A stretch of 64,000 nucleotides of DNA, taken from the NCBI GenBank assembly GCA_040219135.1, contig JAVJTA010000003.1, forward strand, positions 186,001 to 250,000, read 5' to 3'. Positions 15,512-26,678 of the stretch are shown here, piece by piece. The notes beneath the pieces are model-generated. The model was not told the DNA's origin. It did no database searches and saw nothing but the letters and a program-made list of their open reading frames with translations. Source of the DNA: UBA7803 sp040219135 (GTDB lineage: Bacteria; Pseudomonadota; Gammaproteobacteria; Pseudomonadales; Azotimanducaceae). Numbering within the stretch: the stretch's first letter is position 1; every line of letters starts with the position of its first letter. The position numbers and the translations under genes were made by a program.

Positions 15512-17956
15512 ATGAACTGGCCTTTCAGACTGCCAGATTTGGAGCCATTGACGACCTATCGCCTGATTGCAGCGCTCGGGGCGCTGGGTCTGCTGGCGGC
15601 CGGTCTGGCGAATCCGAGCGATGCGACGCTGGTGGCCGATGCGCGCTATCTCACGGTCGTGTTCCAGGTGACCTTTCTGGCTCTGACCTTCGTTTCCGCG
15701 ACGTTTCGCCGCCATGCGGGCTGGGGCGCCTACCTCGTCAACACGATGGTCGTGCTGTACCTGTGCTCGATGCTCTACAGCTCCAACCTGTCCTTCGACA
15801 GCCTCGTCGCCAGCTTCGTCGGGGTGCTGATCTGCGGCATGGTGCTGCACCGGGTCCTGCTGGTGGTGGCGTTCCTCGGCACCGCCGCGGCCATCCACAT
15901 CATGACCGCCTACGCGGTTGCCGATCCGGTGATCGATCCGATGACGGTCACGGTCAATTCGCTGCTCTACATCGTCTTCGTCGGGGTGATGCTGGGTCTG
16001 CAGATCTCCGCCCGGGAGCGCCGTCGCAACAGCGAGTCCATCATGGGGGCGATCTTCGATCAGTCGTCGGACGCCCTGGTGTACGGGGATCTGGCTGCGA
16101 GTAAGGTGTTCCGCGCCAACCGGCGCGCCGAGCAGCTGTTCGAGTCGCAGGACCTGGCGTTCATCGGGCGTCAGGTCCGGGCTGGTTTTCTCGCCGACCA
16201 TTCGGGCGACGACCTGCCGGCGATCGTCGAGCGCGCGTTGGCCGACCCCAGCTGGGGCATCGAGTGCCAGTTCGAGTCGGCGTCCGGTCAGACGTTCTGG
16301 GGCAATCTGGCCCTGCGTCGGCTGGATGCGCCTTACCAGAATCTGATGCTCGCCCGGGTCACCGACATGACCCAGCAGAGGGAGCGGGAAGCGGCGCTGG
16401 AATCGGCGCGGGCGGCGGCGGAACAGGCGGCCCACACCCGCAGCCAGTTCCTTGCCAACATGAGCCACGAGATCCGAACGCCCATGAACGGCGTGATCGG
16501 CATGACCTCGCTGCTGCTGAAAACCCCCCTGGACGAGGATCAGCAGCGCTACGTCGACATCGTCAGGTCGAGCGGCGAATCGCTGCTTACCATCATCAAC
16601 GAGATTCTGGATTTCTCCAAGATCGAGGCGAATCAGGTGCGGCTCGAGCGGGTCCGCTTCGACGTCGAGGAAGTCGTGCTCGAAGCGATGCAGATGGTGG
16701 GACCGCAGGCCCAGGCCAAGGGCATCGAGATGGTCCTGCAGATGCTTCCCGGGCAGCACCGGTTCTTTCTCGGCGACGCGCTGCGCGTGCGTCAGGTGCT
16801 GGTGAACCTGATCTCCAATGCCGTGAAGTTCACGGCCGCCGGCGACGTCACGGTGGCCGTCGACGTGGTGCCGGGCGATGGAGAGAGCGAGGAGGTGCAT
16901 TTCCGCGTCATGGACACGGGCATCGGCATCCCGGCGGATCAGGCCGGACTGCTGTTCGAGCCGTTCGTTCAGGCGGATGCCTCCACCACCAGGCAGTACG
17001 GGGGCACCGGCCTGGGACTTTCCATTTCCAAGAGCCTGGTCGAACTGATGGGAGGGCGCGTTGCGCTGACCAGCGAGCCGGGTGTCGGCTCGACGTTCTC
17101 GTTCTACGTCGTGCTCGACCGGGCGCCGGCACGGCGCAGCGTGGAAGGCCAGGGTCTGGAAGGCCGCCGTGTTGCTCTGATCCAGGCCCACGCCCGCAGC
17201 GGCGAAGCGCTGGCGGCGATGCTGCGCGCGGTGGGCATGTCGGTGACCGGGTTCGGTCGCCCGGACCGACTGCTCGACGAGTACCAGTCCGGAATCTGGG
17301 ACGTGATCGTCGCCGATCTGTACTCCCCGACGCTGAGCGGCGTGGAGCTTGTTGCGGCGCTGCAGAGCATCGACGACGCGCGCCCGCCCGTGGTGCTGGT
17401 TGCGCCGCTGCAGTCCCGGGAAACCTGCGATGCCGACATCGCGACGATCGTTCGCAAGCCGGTCCGAGCCAGCGAGCTGCTGCGTGCACTCCAGGACCTG
17501 CTCGGCGTCGTCCGCGAGGCCGACGCGGCGGAGGTCCGCAGCCCGGAGAGCCGTCCGAGTTTCCACGAGATCTCCGTTCTGGTCGCCGAAGACAATCCGG
17601 TGAATCAGCAGGTGGTGCGGCAGATGCTGCGCAACCTCGGCGCCCGGATGGTGGTCGTGGATGACGGCCAGGCCGCGGTGGAAGCGGCCGCCGAGGGCGC
17701 CTTCGACATGGTGCTCATGGACGTGCAGATGCCGCGCATGGACGGTCTTCAGGCGACGCGGGAGATACGCGCCCGGCTCGGCGAGCGGCCGTTCATCGCG
17801 GCCATGACCGCCAGCGCGATGGCCGCGGATCGGGCCGCCTGCATGGCAGCAGGCATGGACGACTTCATGGCCAAACCCGTGCGGATCGAGGACCTCGAGC
17901 GGCGCCTTCGTATGGTGGTCGCGCGTCGCGAGGGCAATGGCGCGGCGGGCGGCTGA
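15512..17956 (+). CDS. Hybrid sensor histidine kinase with two receiver domains
   Basis: The product has 814 residues. About six N-terminal membrane helices (residues 15-170) form a sensor similar to 7TM-like input domains. A PAS-like segment (about 180-290) precedes a short coiled coil, the HisKA dimerisation domain with His319 in FLANMSHEIRTPMNG, and the HATPase domain (LVNLISNAVKF, DTGIGI, GTGLGLSI). The first receiver (about 550-665) lacks the N-terminal acidic pair (RRVALIQAHA) and is probably inactive. The second is intact, with Asp737 in DMVLMDVQMP. ATG 15512 was chosen; an in-frame TTG is at 15497. No separate response regulator is adjacent. Confidence 0.9.
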   Translation: MNWPFRLPDLEPLTTYRLIAALGALGLLAAGLANPSDATLVADARYLTVVFQVTFLALTFVSATFRRHAGWGAYLVNTMVVLYLCSMLYSSNLSFDSLVASFVGVLICGMVLHRVLLVVAFLGTAAAIHIMTAYAVADPVIDPMTVTVNSLLYIVFVGVMLGLQISARERRRNSESIMGAIFDQSSDALVYGDLAASKVFRANRRAEQLFESQDLAFIGRQVRAGFLADHSGDDLPAIVERALADPSWGIECQFESASGQTFWGNLALRRLDAPYQNLMLARVTDMTQQREREAALESARAAAEQAAHTRSQFLANMSHEIRTPMNGVIGMTSLLLKTPLDEDQQRYVDIVRSSGESLLTIINEILDFSKIEANQVRLERVRFDVEEVVLEAMQMVGPQAQAKGIEMVLQMLPGQHRFFLGDALRVRQVLVNLISNAVKFTAAGDVTVAVDVVPGDGESEEVHFRVMDTGIGIPADQAGLLFEPFVQADASTTRQYGGTGLGLSISKSLVELMGGRVALTSEPGVGSTFSFYVVLDRAPARRSVEGQGLEGRRVALIQAHARSGEALAAMLRAVGMSVTGFGRPDRLLDEYQSGIWDVIVADLYSPTLSGVELVAALQSIDDARPPVVLVAPLQSRETCDADIATIVRKPVRASELLRALQDLLGVVREADAAEVRSPESRPSFHEISVLVAEDNPVNQQVVRQMLRNLGARMVVVDDGQAAVEAAAEGAFDMVLMDVQMPRMDGLQATREIRARLGERPFIAAMTASAMAADRAACMAAGMDDFMAKPVRIEDLERRLRMVVARREGNGAAGG

Positions 17957-17990
17957 TCGCGCAATCCGGGCTTCGGGAGGGGGTGTCGAC

Positions 17991-18449
17991 ATGCCGGACT
18001 GGTTCGTTTCCCTGCTTGACTGGTCGCTGGTGTTGCGCCACTTCCGCGACATGGCGCTCGCCTACGTGCTGGCGATTCCCATTGCCTGGGACCGGGAACG
18101 CAGCGAGCGCACGGCCGGTCTGCGGACGTTTCCGCTCGTGGCGATCGCCGCCTGCGCCTACATGCTCATCGGCTACGACGTGCTCGATTCCACGGACGCC
18201 GAAGCCCGGGTGGTGCAGGGCCTGATCACCGGGATGGGGTTCATCGGCGGGGGCGCGATCCTCAAGGAAGGGGGCAGCGTGAAAGGCACGGCCACGGCGG
18301 CCGCCCTCTGGGCCACAGGCGCCATCGGCCTGTCGGTGGCATCGCAGCGGCTGGAGATCGCCCTGGTGATCAGCGTGGTCACTTTTTTCACCCTGCACTT
18401 CCTCAAGCCGCTGGTGCATCCGGTGGACGACGAACTGCCGGAGGACTGA
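17991..18449 (+). CDS. MgtC/SapB-family membrane protein
   Basis: The product has 152 residues with four or five membrane helices. The MgtC signature is present: AIPIAWDRERSERTAGLRTF, then GLITGMGFIGGGAILKEG, then VKGTATAAALWATGAIGL. It lacks the C-terminal ACT-like domain of virulence-type MgtC. Members modulate ATPase, Mg or envelope homeostasis, and the role here is unknown. The ATG at 17991 follows GGGAGGGGG by about 7 nt. It starts 35 nt after the histidine kinase and is probably co-transcribed. Confidence 0.85.
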   Translation: MPDWFVSLLDWSLVLRHFRDMALAYVLAIPIAWDRERSERTAGLRTFPLVAIAACAYMLIGYDVLDSTDAEARVVQGLITGMGFIGGGAILKEGGSVKGTATAAALWATGAIGLSVASQRLEIALVISVVTFFTLHFLKPLVHPVDDELPED

Positions 18450-18472
18450 CAGGGGTCGCAACGCCACCCGGG

Positions 18473-19258
18473 TCAGAACCAGGCCCGAACGCCGATCACC
18501 AGCGACGTCGACGACGTCGGTTCCCCGGCGGCGCGACGCAGATCCCGGGTGTTGCCCCAGCTCCGCTCCCAGCGCACACCCAGGTAAGGGGCGAGTTCCG
18601 GACGGATCTCGTAGCGAAGCCGCAGCCCGGCTTCGCTGCCGCTGATGCCGCGGCCCAGATCGACGCCATCGACGCGGCTCATGCTGGCGTCGAGTTCGAG
18701 GTGCGGCTGCAGGATCAGGCGCTGGGTAATCAGCAGATCGTATTCCAGCTCGGCGCGCACGCTCAGGTCACCGTCGTCGCTGAGATAGGCGCTGAGATCG
18801 GTCTCCAGCCACTGCGGTGCCAGACCGTGCAGGCCGACCGCCAGGTAGCTCGTGTCTTCGGCGTGCTGCCGCAGGTCGTGTCGAATGCCGGCCTGCCAGC
18901 TCCAGAACGGGGCGAAGGTGCGGTCGTAGCGGAGCTGCAGTTCGGCGACGTCGGGCGCGTCGCCCGCGCCGCCTTCGCCTTCGGTTTCGAACCAGAGCTT
19001 GCGGTAGTCGCCGCCGTACCAGGCGCGTACGTCCCAGAGCTGCGAATCGCCCTCGTCCGCATCCCCGTACTCGAGGCGGTCGACGAGCAGCTTGCCGTAG
19101 GCATGAGCGCCCATCATGTGCATCGGCCACTCCGCGGGCGCGCCGGTGGCGGGATTTTCTGCGGTTGGGGCGCCCGCGGCGGCTGATGGAGCGCCCGCGG
19201 CGGCCGTTGCCACGACGGCGATCAGCGCGACGCACGGTGCTGCAACCGCGCGCCTCAC
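18473..19258 (-). CDS. copB: Copper resistance protein B (outer-membrane)
   Basis: The product has 261 residues and ends in Phe, as outer-membrane barrels do. The beta-barrel pattern (KLWFETEGEGG, YLAVGLHGLAPQWLETDLSAY, AGLRLRYEIRPELAPYLGVR) is that of CopB. It probably sequesters or moves copper across the outer membrane. The family's Met/His-rich N-terminal region is reduced here to MHMMGAHAYG. The GTG start overlaps the copA stop (GTGA). It is the last gene of the copper operon. Confidence 0.9.
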   Translation of the reverse strand: MRRAVAAPCVALIAVVATAAAGAPSAAAGAPTAENPATGAPAEWPMHMMGAHAYGKLLVDRLEYGDADEGDSQLWDVRAWYGGDYRKLWFETEGEGGAGDAPDVAELQLRYDRTFAPFWSWQAGIRHDLRQHAEDTSYLAVGLHGLAPQWLETDLSAYLSDDGDLSVRAELEYDLLITQRLILQPHLELDASMSRVDGVDLGRGISGSEAGLRLRYEIRPELAPYLGVRWERSWGNTRDLRRAAGEPTSSTSLVIGVRAWF

Positions 19259-21042
19259 GTGCTGATGGCTTCCGGCCGAACCCGCACGACGCGGAACATG
19301 CCCATCTCCATGTGGTAGAGCAGGTGGCAGTGGAAAGCCCAGCGTCCAGGCTCGTCCGCGGTGATGAGCAGGCTCAGTCGTTCGGCGGGCTTGACGCTCA
19401 CCGTGTGCTTGAACGGCAGATGCTCGCCCTGACCGTTCTCCAACTCCATGAAAATGCCGTGCAGGTGGATCGGATGTTCCATCATGGTGTCGTTCACCAG
19501 GATCAGACGTACCCGTTCGCCGTAGGGAAAATCGATGGGGCTGTCGACCTCGTGGAACGCCTTTCCGTCGAACGACCACATGTAGCGTTCCATGTTGCCG
19601 GTGAGATGCAGTTCGTAGGTGCGCGCGGGGACCCGTCGATCCCGCATCGCGTGGACGTTGCGCAACTGCGCGTAGGTCAGCACCCGGTGGTCGACCTCGT
19701 CGAGTCCGGTACCGGGTTCGTCGACGCGGCTGCGCTGGATTTCGGCGACGCCGCTGTTGCCGGCGCCGTGGTGGTCCGGTCCGTGGCACACCACCGGGCT
19801 CGCCTGCACGGCCATCTGATGGCCGCCGTGGTCGGCCATGTCAGGCATACCCTTGTGATCCATGCCCGCGTGGTCCATGCCCCTGTGATCCATGCCCATG
19901 TCGGCCATGGTGCGTCGCGGCGGTGGCCGCAGCGGTGGAACCGGTGCGCTCATGTCCGGGCGGGGTGCCAGGGTGCCGCGGGCATAGCCGCTGCGGTCCA
20001 TGGACTCGGCCATGATCGTGTAGGCGCGGTCAGCGTCCGGTGCGACGACGACGTCCAGGGTCTCTGCGATGGCGATCTGGAACTCGTCGGTCTCAACGGG
20101 CGCCACGTTCTGACCGTCCGCCTGAATCACCGTCATCGGCAGGCCGGGAATGCGCACGTTGAAGTAGGTCATGGCGGAGGCATTGATGACCCGCAGACGG
20201 ACGCGTTCGCCCGGCCGGAACAGCCCGGTCCAGTTGGCCTGTGGATGCAGGCCGTTCATCAGGTACGTGTAGGTGGCGCCGCTCACGTCCGCGATGTCCG
20301 TGGGCGTCATGCGCATGGCGCCCCAGGCGCTGCGTTCGCGCACGGTGGCGCCGAGTCCTCGAGACTCGACGTCGCGCAGAAAATCGCCGACGGTGCGCCG
20401 GTTGCGGTTGTAGTAGTGGCTGAGTTTCTTCAGCCTGGCCAGCACGCGGTCGGGGTCTTCGAAGGTCCAGTCTGACAGCACCAGCACGTAGTCGCGCTGG
20501 TAGTCGTGCGGCTTCGGCTCGTGCGGGTGGATGATCAGCGGTCCGTAGGCGCCCTGCTGCTCCTGCAGGCCGGAGTGACTGTGATACCAGTAGGTGCCCG
20601 ATTGACGGACCGGAAACCGCACCTCCCATGTGGCGCCGGGGGCGATGCCGGGGAAAGTCACCCCCGGGACACCGTCGAACTCGAAAGGCAGCAGCAGGCC
20701 GTGCCAGTGCAGCGAACTGTCCTCCTGCAGATGGTTGGTTACCCGCAGCAGCGCCTGCTGGCCCTCCCAGAGCTCGATGAGTGGCCCCGGAACGCTGTGG
20801 TTCAGGCTCACGGCCGCCGCACGGCCTCCGGCGATGTCGAGGGTTTCGCGGCGTATGGCGATGTCCAGGGACACATCGCGGGCGGCGCCTCCCGGCACGC
20901 TCGCCGCCCCGTTGGTGCCGTGCGCGGCGGCGCGGGCGTAGGCGGGCAGCAGCGGTCCGAGCGCCGTCGCCAGGCTGCTGGCCGCCAGGGCCCGGAGCAG
21001 GCGGCGCCGGTTGGGATTCATCGGGGTCGAAGGTACGCTCAT
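19255..21042 (-). CDS. copA: Periplasmic multicopper oxidase, CopA/PcoA type
   Basis: Oxidises Cu(I) and protects the periplasm. It has 595 residues with a twin-arginine-type N-terminus (NRRRLLRALAASS). All four copper-binding clusters are visible: HWH at 112-114, HSH at 154-156, HPIHLHG near 517, and HCH at 571-573 with His577 and Met582. A Met/His-rich insert (MDHxGMDHxGMDHxGM, plus DMADHGGH) near residues 380-405 is the usual CopA copper-loading loop. It is co-transcribed with copB and the DUF411 gene. Confidence 0.95.
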   Translation of the reverse strand: MSVPSTPMNPNRRRLLRALAASSLATALGPLLPAYARAAAHGTNGAASVPGGAARDVSLDIAIRRETLDIAGGRAAAVSLNHSVPGPLIELWEGQQALLRVTNHLQEDSSLHWHGLLLPFEFDGVPGVTFPGIAPGATWEVRFPVRQSGTYWYHSHSGLQEQQGAYGPLIIHPHEPKPHDYQRDYVLVLSDWTFEDPDRVLARLKKLSHYYNRNRRTVGDFLRDVESRGLGATVRERSAWGAMRMTPTDIADVSGATYTYLMNGLHPQANWTGLFRPGERVRLRVINASAMTYFNVRIPGLPMTVIQADGQNVAPVETDEFQIAIAETLDVVVAPDADRAYTIMAESMDRSGYARGTLAPRPDMSAPVPPLRPPPRRTMADMGMDHRGMDHAGMDHKGMPDMADHGGHQMAVQASPVVCHGPDHHGAGNSGVAEIQRSRVDEPGTGLDEVDHRVLTYAQLRNVHAMRDRRVPARTYELHLTGNMERYMWSFDGKAFHEVDSPIDFPYGERVRLILVNDTMMEHPIHLHGIFMELENGQGEHLPFKHTVSVKPAERLSLLITADEPGRWAFHCHLLYHMEMGMFRVVRVRPEAIST

Positions 21043-21071
21043 GGTCTACCTGCAGGGAGGTGATGGCTGCG

Positions 21072-21542
21072 TCAGGGACGGTATTCGTTGAACACCGCGG
21101 TGCCGTCCTCACCGAAGGCGACCACGTCGAAGGGATCCTTGCGATCGCCCACCTCCATGCCCGGAGAGCCCACCGGCATTCCGGGCACGGACAGCCCGCG
21201 CACGCCCTCCGGGCGCTCCTGCAGCAGGCGACGGATGTCGCTGGCCGGCACATGGCCTTCGATGGCGTAGCCGTCGACCTCGGCGGTATGGCAGCTGCCG
21301 AGCGCCACGGGAACCTCCAGCCGGGTCCGCACCGGCGACAGGTCTTCGTGCTCGTGCACGGTGACCGCGAAGCCCTGCTCGCGCAGGTGGTCGACCCAGT
21401 CACCGCAGCAGCCGCACCACGGCGTCCGGTGCACGGTGATGACCGGTTCTCCGGCCTGGGAAGGGCGGGAGTAGAAGGCGCTTGCGGCGATGACGGCGGC
21501 AGCGCACACGGCCACCAGGGCGATCAGCAGATGACGTGACAT
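21072..21542 (-). CDS. DUF411 periplasmic metal-binding protein
   Basis: The product has 156 residues: a signal peptide, then a thioredoxin-like core with TPWCGCCGDWVDHLREQG, where the CGCC cluster is typical of DUF411. GHVPASDIRRLL and GLSVPGMPVGSPGME are further family signatures. DUF411 proteins are regularly found in copper or silver resistance operons and are thought to bind or pass on copper. This one sits between the Cu-ATPase and the oxidase. Confidence 0.9.
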   Translation of the reverse strand: MSRHLLIALVAVCAAAVIAASAFYSRPSQAGEPVITVHRTPWCGCCGDWVDHLREQGFAVTVHEHEDLSPVRTRLEVPVALGSCHTAEVDGYAIEGHVPASDIRRLLQERPEGVRGLSVPGMPVGSPGMEVGDRKDPFDVVAFGEDGTAVFNEYRP

Positions 21543-21588
21543 GACAGGTCTCTCTCCTCCTGAGGTGTGGATGGTCAGATGTGGATGG

Positions 21589-23841
<2,253 letters not shown>

Positions 23842-23887
23842 TGGCGTTGCGCCCGGCTGCGCGGGTGTCTATGATGACCGCATACGC

Positions 23888-23906
23888 TATACCCCTATGG
23901 AGTATA
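23888..23906. promoter_or_regulatory. Probable CsoR operator between the copper operon and csoR
   Basis: Inverted repeat TATACCCC-TAT-GGAGTATA (7 of 8 arm pairs match), sitting in the 70-bp divergent gap. GC-rich inverted repeats with TATACCCC-type arms are typical of CsoR operators. The repeat covers the ATG at 23897, which argues that translation of csoR starts at 23912. Confidence 0.7.
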
Positions 23907-23911
23907 TTGCA

Positions 23912-24184
23912 ATGAAGGCGGAAGCCTCGCAGGCGACCCTCAGGCGGCTGAAGAAGATCGAAGGCCAGGTCCGTGGCATTGCCCGGATGATCGAGGACGA
24001 TCGCTATTGCATCGACGTCCTGCAGCAGGTCGCGGCGGTAAAGTCCGCGCTGGTCAAGGTGGAGTCCGAGATTCTCAAGTCCCATGCCGCCACCTGCGTG
24101 GACGAAGCCATCGTCAGCGGCGACGCCGACGACCAGCGGCGCAAATTTCAGGAGCTGGTGAAGCTGTTCGAAGGGGTGCGCTGA
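23912..24184 (+). CDS. csoR: CsoR/RcnR-family copper-sensing repressor
   Basis: All-helical DUF156 repressor of 90 residues. The Cu(I) ligands of CsoR are present as Cys33, His58 and Cys62 (YCIDVLQQV, SHAATC). The N-terminal KKIEGQVRGIARMIEDDRYC is the family signature. It should release the adjacent inverted repeat when it binds Cu(I), de-repressing the divergent ATPase-DUF411-copA-copB operon and itself. An upstream in-frame ATG (23897) exists but lies inside the operator. Confidence 0.9.
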   Translation: MKAEASQATLRRLKKIEGQVRGIARMIEDDRYCIDVLQQVAAVKSALVKVESEILKSHAATCVDEAIVSGDADDQRRKFQELVKLFEGVR

Positions 24185-24215
24185 TCCGGCCGGGACCAGG
24201 GGTTACGCCAGGAAA

Positions 24216-24689
24216 TCAGACGGGACGGCAGCAACGGATCTCCAGCCGGAACGGTCCCGGCGCCTTGTCTGCCGTCATGAAGCCGATCAGCTGCATCTGC
24301 CGAGGATCCAGGCAGGGCGCGTCGGCAACGCGGCGGCCGCGGAACACCGGCTCGAAGTCGCTGAACGCCAGAGTCACGGTCTGCCAGTCGGCGCTGGTCG
24401 CAAAAATGCAGCGCCAGGCGATGCTGCGGGATTCCCCATCTGCGCGCAGCCGCAGCTGATAGCGACGGCCGTCGCCCCGCACCTCGAGCGCGAGTCCCCG
24501 GGCGTCGCCGAGTCTGACTCCGAGCGGCGCCCGCACCGACGCGAAGCCGCCGCCGTTGGCCAGGGACACCGTCCCCTCGAAGCGCAGGCCGCCGTCGCTG
24601 CCGTGCATGTGGCTGCTGGAACGACCGCCCATGACACCGTCGTCGACGGTCTCCCAGGTCGCGGCCGCCGCGGGCAGCACCCCGGTCAC
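24216..24689 (-). CDS. CIA30-family protein
   Basis: The product has 157 residues with a galactose-binding-like beta-sandwich of the CIA30 (complex I intermediate-associated protein 30) family: WETVDDGVMGGRSSSHM near the N-terminus, LANGGGFASVRAPLG, and FVP-like FSDFEPVFRGRRV. The family name comes from mitochondrial complex I assembly; bacterial members are uncharacterised. The GTG start overlaps the stop of the DUF1272 gene (GTGA), so the two form a small operon. Confidence 0.8.
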   Translation of the reverse strand: MTGVLPAAAATWETVDDGVMGGRSSSHMHGSDGGLRFEGTVSLANGGGFASVRAPLGVRLGDARGLALEVRGDGRRYQLRLRADGESRSIAWRCIFATSADWQTVTLAFSDFEPVFRGRRVADAPCLDPRQMQLIGFMTADKAPGPFRLEIRCCRPV

Positions 24690-24910
24690 GGCTTGAACAC
24701 TCGTTCGGTGCTCGCCGGGAACTTCTCCAGCAGCGCGGCGGAACGTCGTGGCCGCGCCACCAGCCGGCCGCCGCAGTTCGGGCAGACGCCGTCGAGTGCG
24801 GCCGCGCAGTCCCTGCAGTAGGTACACTCGAAGCTGCAGATCAGAGCGTCCGGCGAATCCCCGGGGAGATCCCGGTCGCAGCGTTCGCATCCGGGTCGCA
24901 TTTCCAGCAT
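24686..24910 (-). CDS. DUF1272 small zinc-ribbon-like protein
   Basis: The product has 74 residues with four Cys pairs: CERC, CSFECTYCRDC and CPNCGG, suggesting two zinc sites. The start MLEMRPGCERCDRDLP and the middle SPDALICSFECTYC match DUF1272. Function is unknown. It is the first gene of the DUF1272-CIA30 pair and is divergent from the cupin gene. Confidence 0.85.
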   Translation of the reverse strand: MLEMRPGCERCDRDLPGDSPDALICSFECTYCRDCAAALDGVCPNCGGRLVARPRRSAALLEKFPASTERVFKP

Positions 24911-25024
24911 GGCGATGTCTCGCGTTGGTCGGGCACCTCAGCATACCGGGACACAGCGTGCCAGAGACAGTCGGTCCGCAGGTCGAATAAACTCCCGCGA
25001 GCCTTTCTGAACGGGGACAGTGCC

Positions 25025-25354
25025 ATGGCCGGAGTCGGGGACCGCATCGTCTACGAGGACGGACGCATCCGCGTCTGGGAGTTCGACCTCGAACCCGGCC
25101 AGCGGACGCCGCTGCACACCCACGTGCACGACTATGTCTTCTACGTGATCGAAGGCAGCACGCTCGAGGTGTTCGATCACCAGGACCGGCTGCTGGGCGC
25201 GTTCGAAGCACCGACCGGGGCGGTATTCCCTTTTCGCGTCGAGGGCGAGCGGCTGGTCCCGGCTTCGGGGGAAGGCCCGTCCGCCCCCGTCACTCACAGC
25301 GCGCGCAACGCCGGCGCGACGCGCTACCGGGAGATTCTCATCGAAACGAAGTAG
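25025..25354 (+). CDS. Small cupin-domain protein
   Basis: The product is a single cupin barrel of 109 residues. Motif 1 is visible as PLHTHVHDYVFYVIEGSTLEV, with His residues for metal binding. Motif 2 is weaker (GAVFPFRV). The ATG at 25025 is preceded by GGGGAC. It lies 68 nt upstream of the P450 gene in the same direction. Substrate is unknown. Confidence 0.75.
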   Translation: MAGVGDRIVYEDGRIRVWEFDLEPGQRTPLHTHVHDYVFYVIEGSTLEVFDHQDRLLGAFEAPTGAVFPFRVEGERLVPASGEGPSAPVTHSARNAGATRYREILIETK

Positions 25355-25422
25355 CCGGCATGCCCCATCGGCCGTCCGCGTGGTGTAAAGTCGGCAACGG
25401 GTTGAGAAAACAGGGGCAGACC

Positions 25423-26667
25423 ATGGCCGAAGCCACTCGAATCGAAGAGACCGTTCCGGACCCGTACTCGCTGTCGCTGGACGCGATCGACGTCAGCCGC
25501 CCGGAGCTGTTTCAGAGCGACTCGCACTGGGCGTATTTCCGCCGCCTGCGCGCCGAGGATCCCGTCCACTACTGCGCCGGCAGTATGTTCGGCCCGTACT
25601 GGTCGATCACGAAGTTCCGCGACATCATGGCAATCGAGGCGAACCACCAGGATTTTTCGTCGGCGCCGGGTATCGTCCTCGCCGATCGTCCCGAAGACTT
25701 TCAGACCGTCAACTTCATCTCCATGGATCCGCCCAAGCACGACGTCCAGCGCAAGACCGTGCAGGGGGTGGTGGCGCCCATGAATCTGGCGAAGCTGGAG
25801 AGCACGATCCGCGAGCGTGCGGCGCGCATCCTCGACGCCCTGCCCGTGGACGAGGAGTTCAACTGGGTGGACCGGGTGTCCATCGAACTCACCACGCAGA
25901 TGCTGGCGACCATCTTCGACTTCCCGTTCGACGACCGGCGCAAGCTCACCTACTGGTCGGACATGGCCACCTCGGGCGAACTGGCCGGTGGGCCCACGCC
26001 GGAGCCGGTGCGGCGCGCGGCCCTGCTCGAGTGCCTGGAGTACTTCACCCGGTTGCGCGAGGAGCGGGTGAATCAGCCACCGAAGCCGGACCTGCTGTCG
26101 ATGCTGGCCCACGGCAAGGACACCCAGAACATGCCGCCCATGGAGTTCCTCGGCAATCTGATCCTGCTGATCGTCGGCGGCAACGACACCACCCGTAACT
26201 CCATCTCCGGCGGCGTGCTGGCGCTGAATCAGAACCCGGGTGAGTACGACAAGCTGCGGAGCAACCTGGAGCTCATCCCCAACATGGTTTCGGAGATCAT
26301 CCGCTGGCAGACGCCGCTCGCCTACATGCGGCGCACGGCCAACCGCGACGTGGAGATCGGCGGCAAGACCATCCGCGCCGGCGACAAGGTCGCCATGTGG
26401 TACGTCTCTGGCAACCGCGACGAGGAAGTCATTCCCGACCCCGACCGTTTCTGGATCGACCGCCCCAACGCGCGCCATCACCTCTCGTTCGGCTTCGGCG
26501 TGCACCGCTGCATGGGCAACCGCCTCGCCGAGATGCAGCTGCGCGTGCTCTGGGAAGAGATCATGAAGCGCTTCCGCTTCATCGAGATCACCGGTGACAT
26601 CGAGCGGGTGCAGTCGAGCTTCGTCAAGGGCTACACGTCGATGCCGGTCAGGGTGCACGCGTGGTAG
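25423..26667 (+). CDS. Cytochrome P450, CYP153-like
   Basis: Haem mono-oxygenase of 414 residues. The I-helix reads LIVGGNDTTRNSISGG (Asp255), a form typical of CYP153 and related bacterial P450s that hydroxylate alkyl chains. ExxR is present as EIIR, and the haem loop FGFGVHRCMGNRLAE places the ligand at Cys363. A terminal alkane or fatty acid hydroxylase role is inferred from that similarity; sterol-type P450s share part of the motif. No ferredoxin or ferredoxin reductase gene lies nearby. The SDR gene follows at once and may oxidise its product. Confidence 0.85.
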   Translation: MAEATRIEETVPDPYSLSLDAIDVSRPELFQSDSHWAYFRRLRAEDPVHYCAGSMFGPYWSITKFRDIMAIEANHQDFSSAPGIVLADRPEDFQTVNFISMDPPKHDVQRKTVQGVVAPMNLAKLESTIRERAARILDALPVDEEFNWVDRVSIELTTQMLATIFDFPFDDRRKLTYWSDMATSGELAGGPTPEPVRRAALLECLEYFTRLREERVNQPPKPDLLSMLAHGKDTQNMPPMEFLGNLILLIVGGNDTTRNSISGGVLALNQNPGEYDKLRSNLELIPNMVSEIIRWQTPLAYMRRTANRDVEIGGKTIRAGDKVAMWYVSGNRDEEVIPDPDRFWIDRPNARHHLSFGFGVHRCMGNRLAEMQLRVLWEEIMKRFRFIEITGDIERVQSSFVKGYTSMPVRVHAW

Positions 26668-26678
26668 GCGCGGGTACG

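Noticed and set aside
14197..16104. 635-codon plus-strand frame across mltB and the kinase start
   Set aside because: Antisense of mltB joined to the kinase in another frame; no coherent domain.
15425..18052. 875-codon minus-strand frame over the histidine kinase
   Set aside because: The opposite strand carries a full kinase with intact motifs. The antisense protein is low-complexity and His-rich.
19839..19911. Repeated CATGCCC-type sequence inside copA considered as DNA repeats
   Set aside because: It encodes the Met/His-rich copper-binding loop; the repetition is at the protein level.
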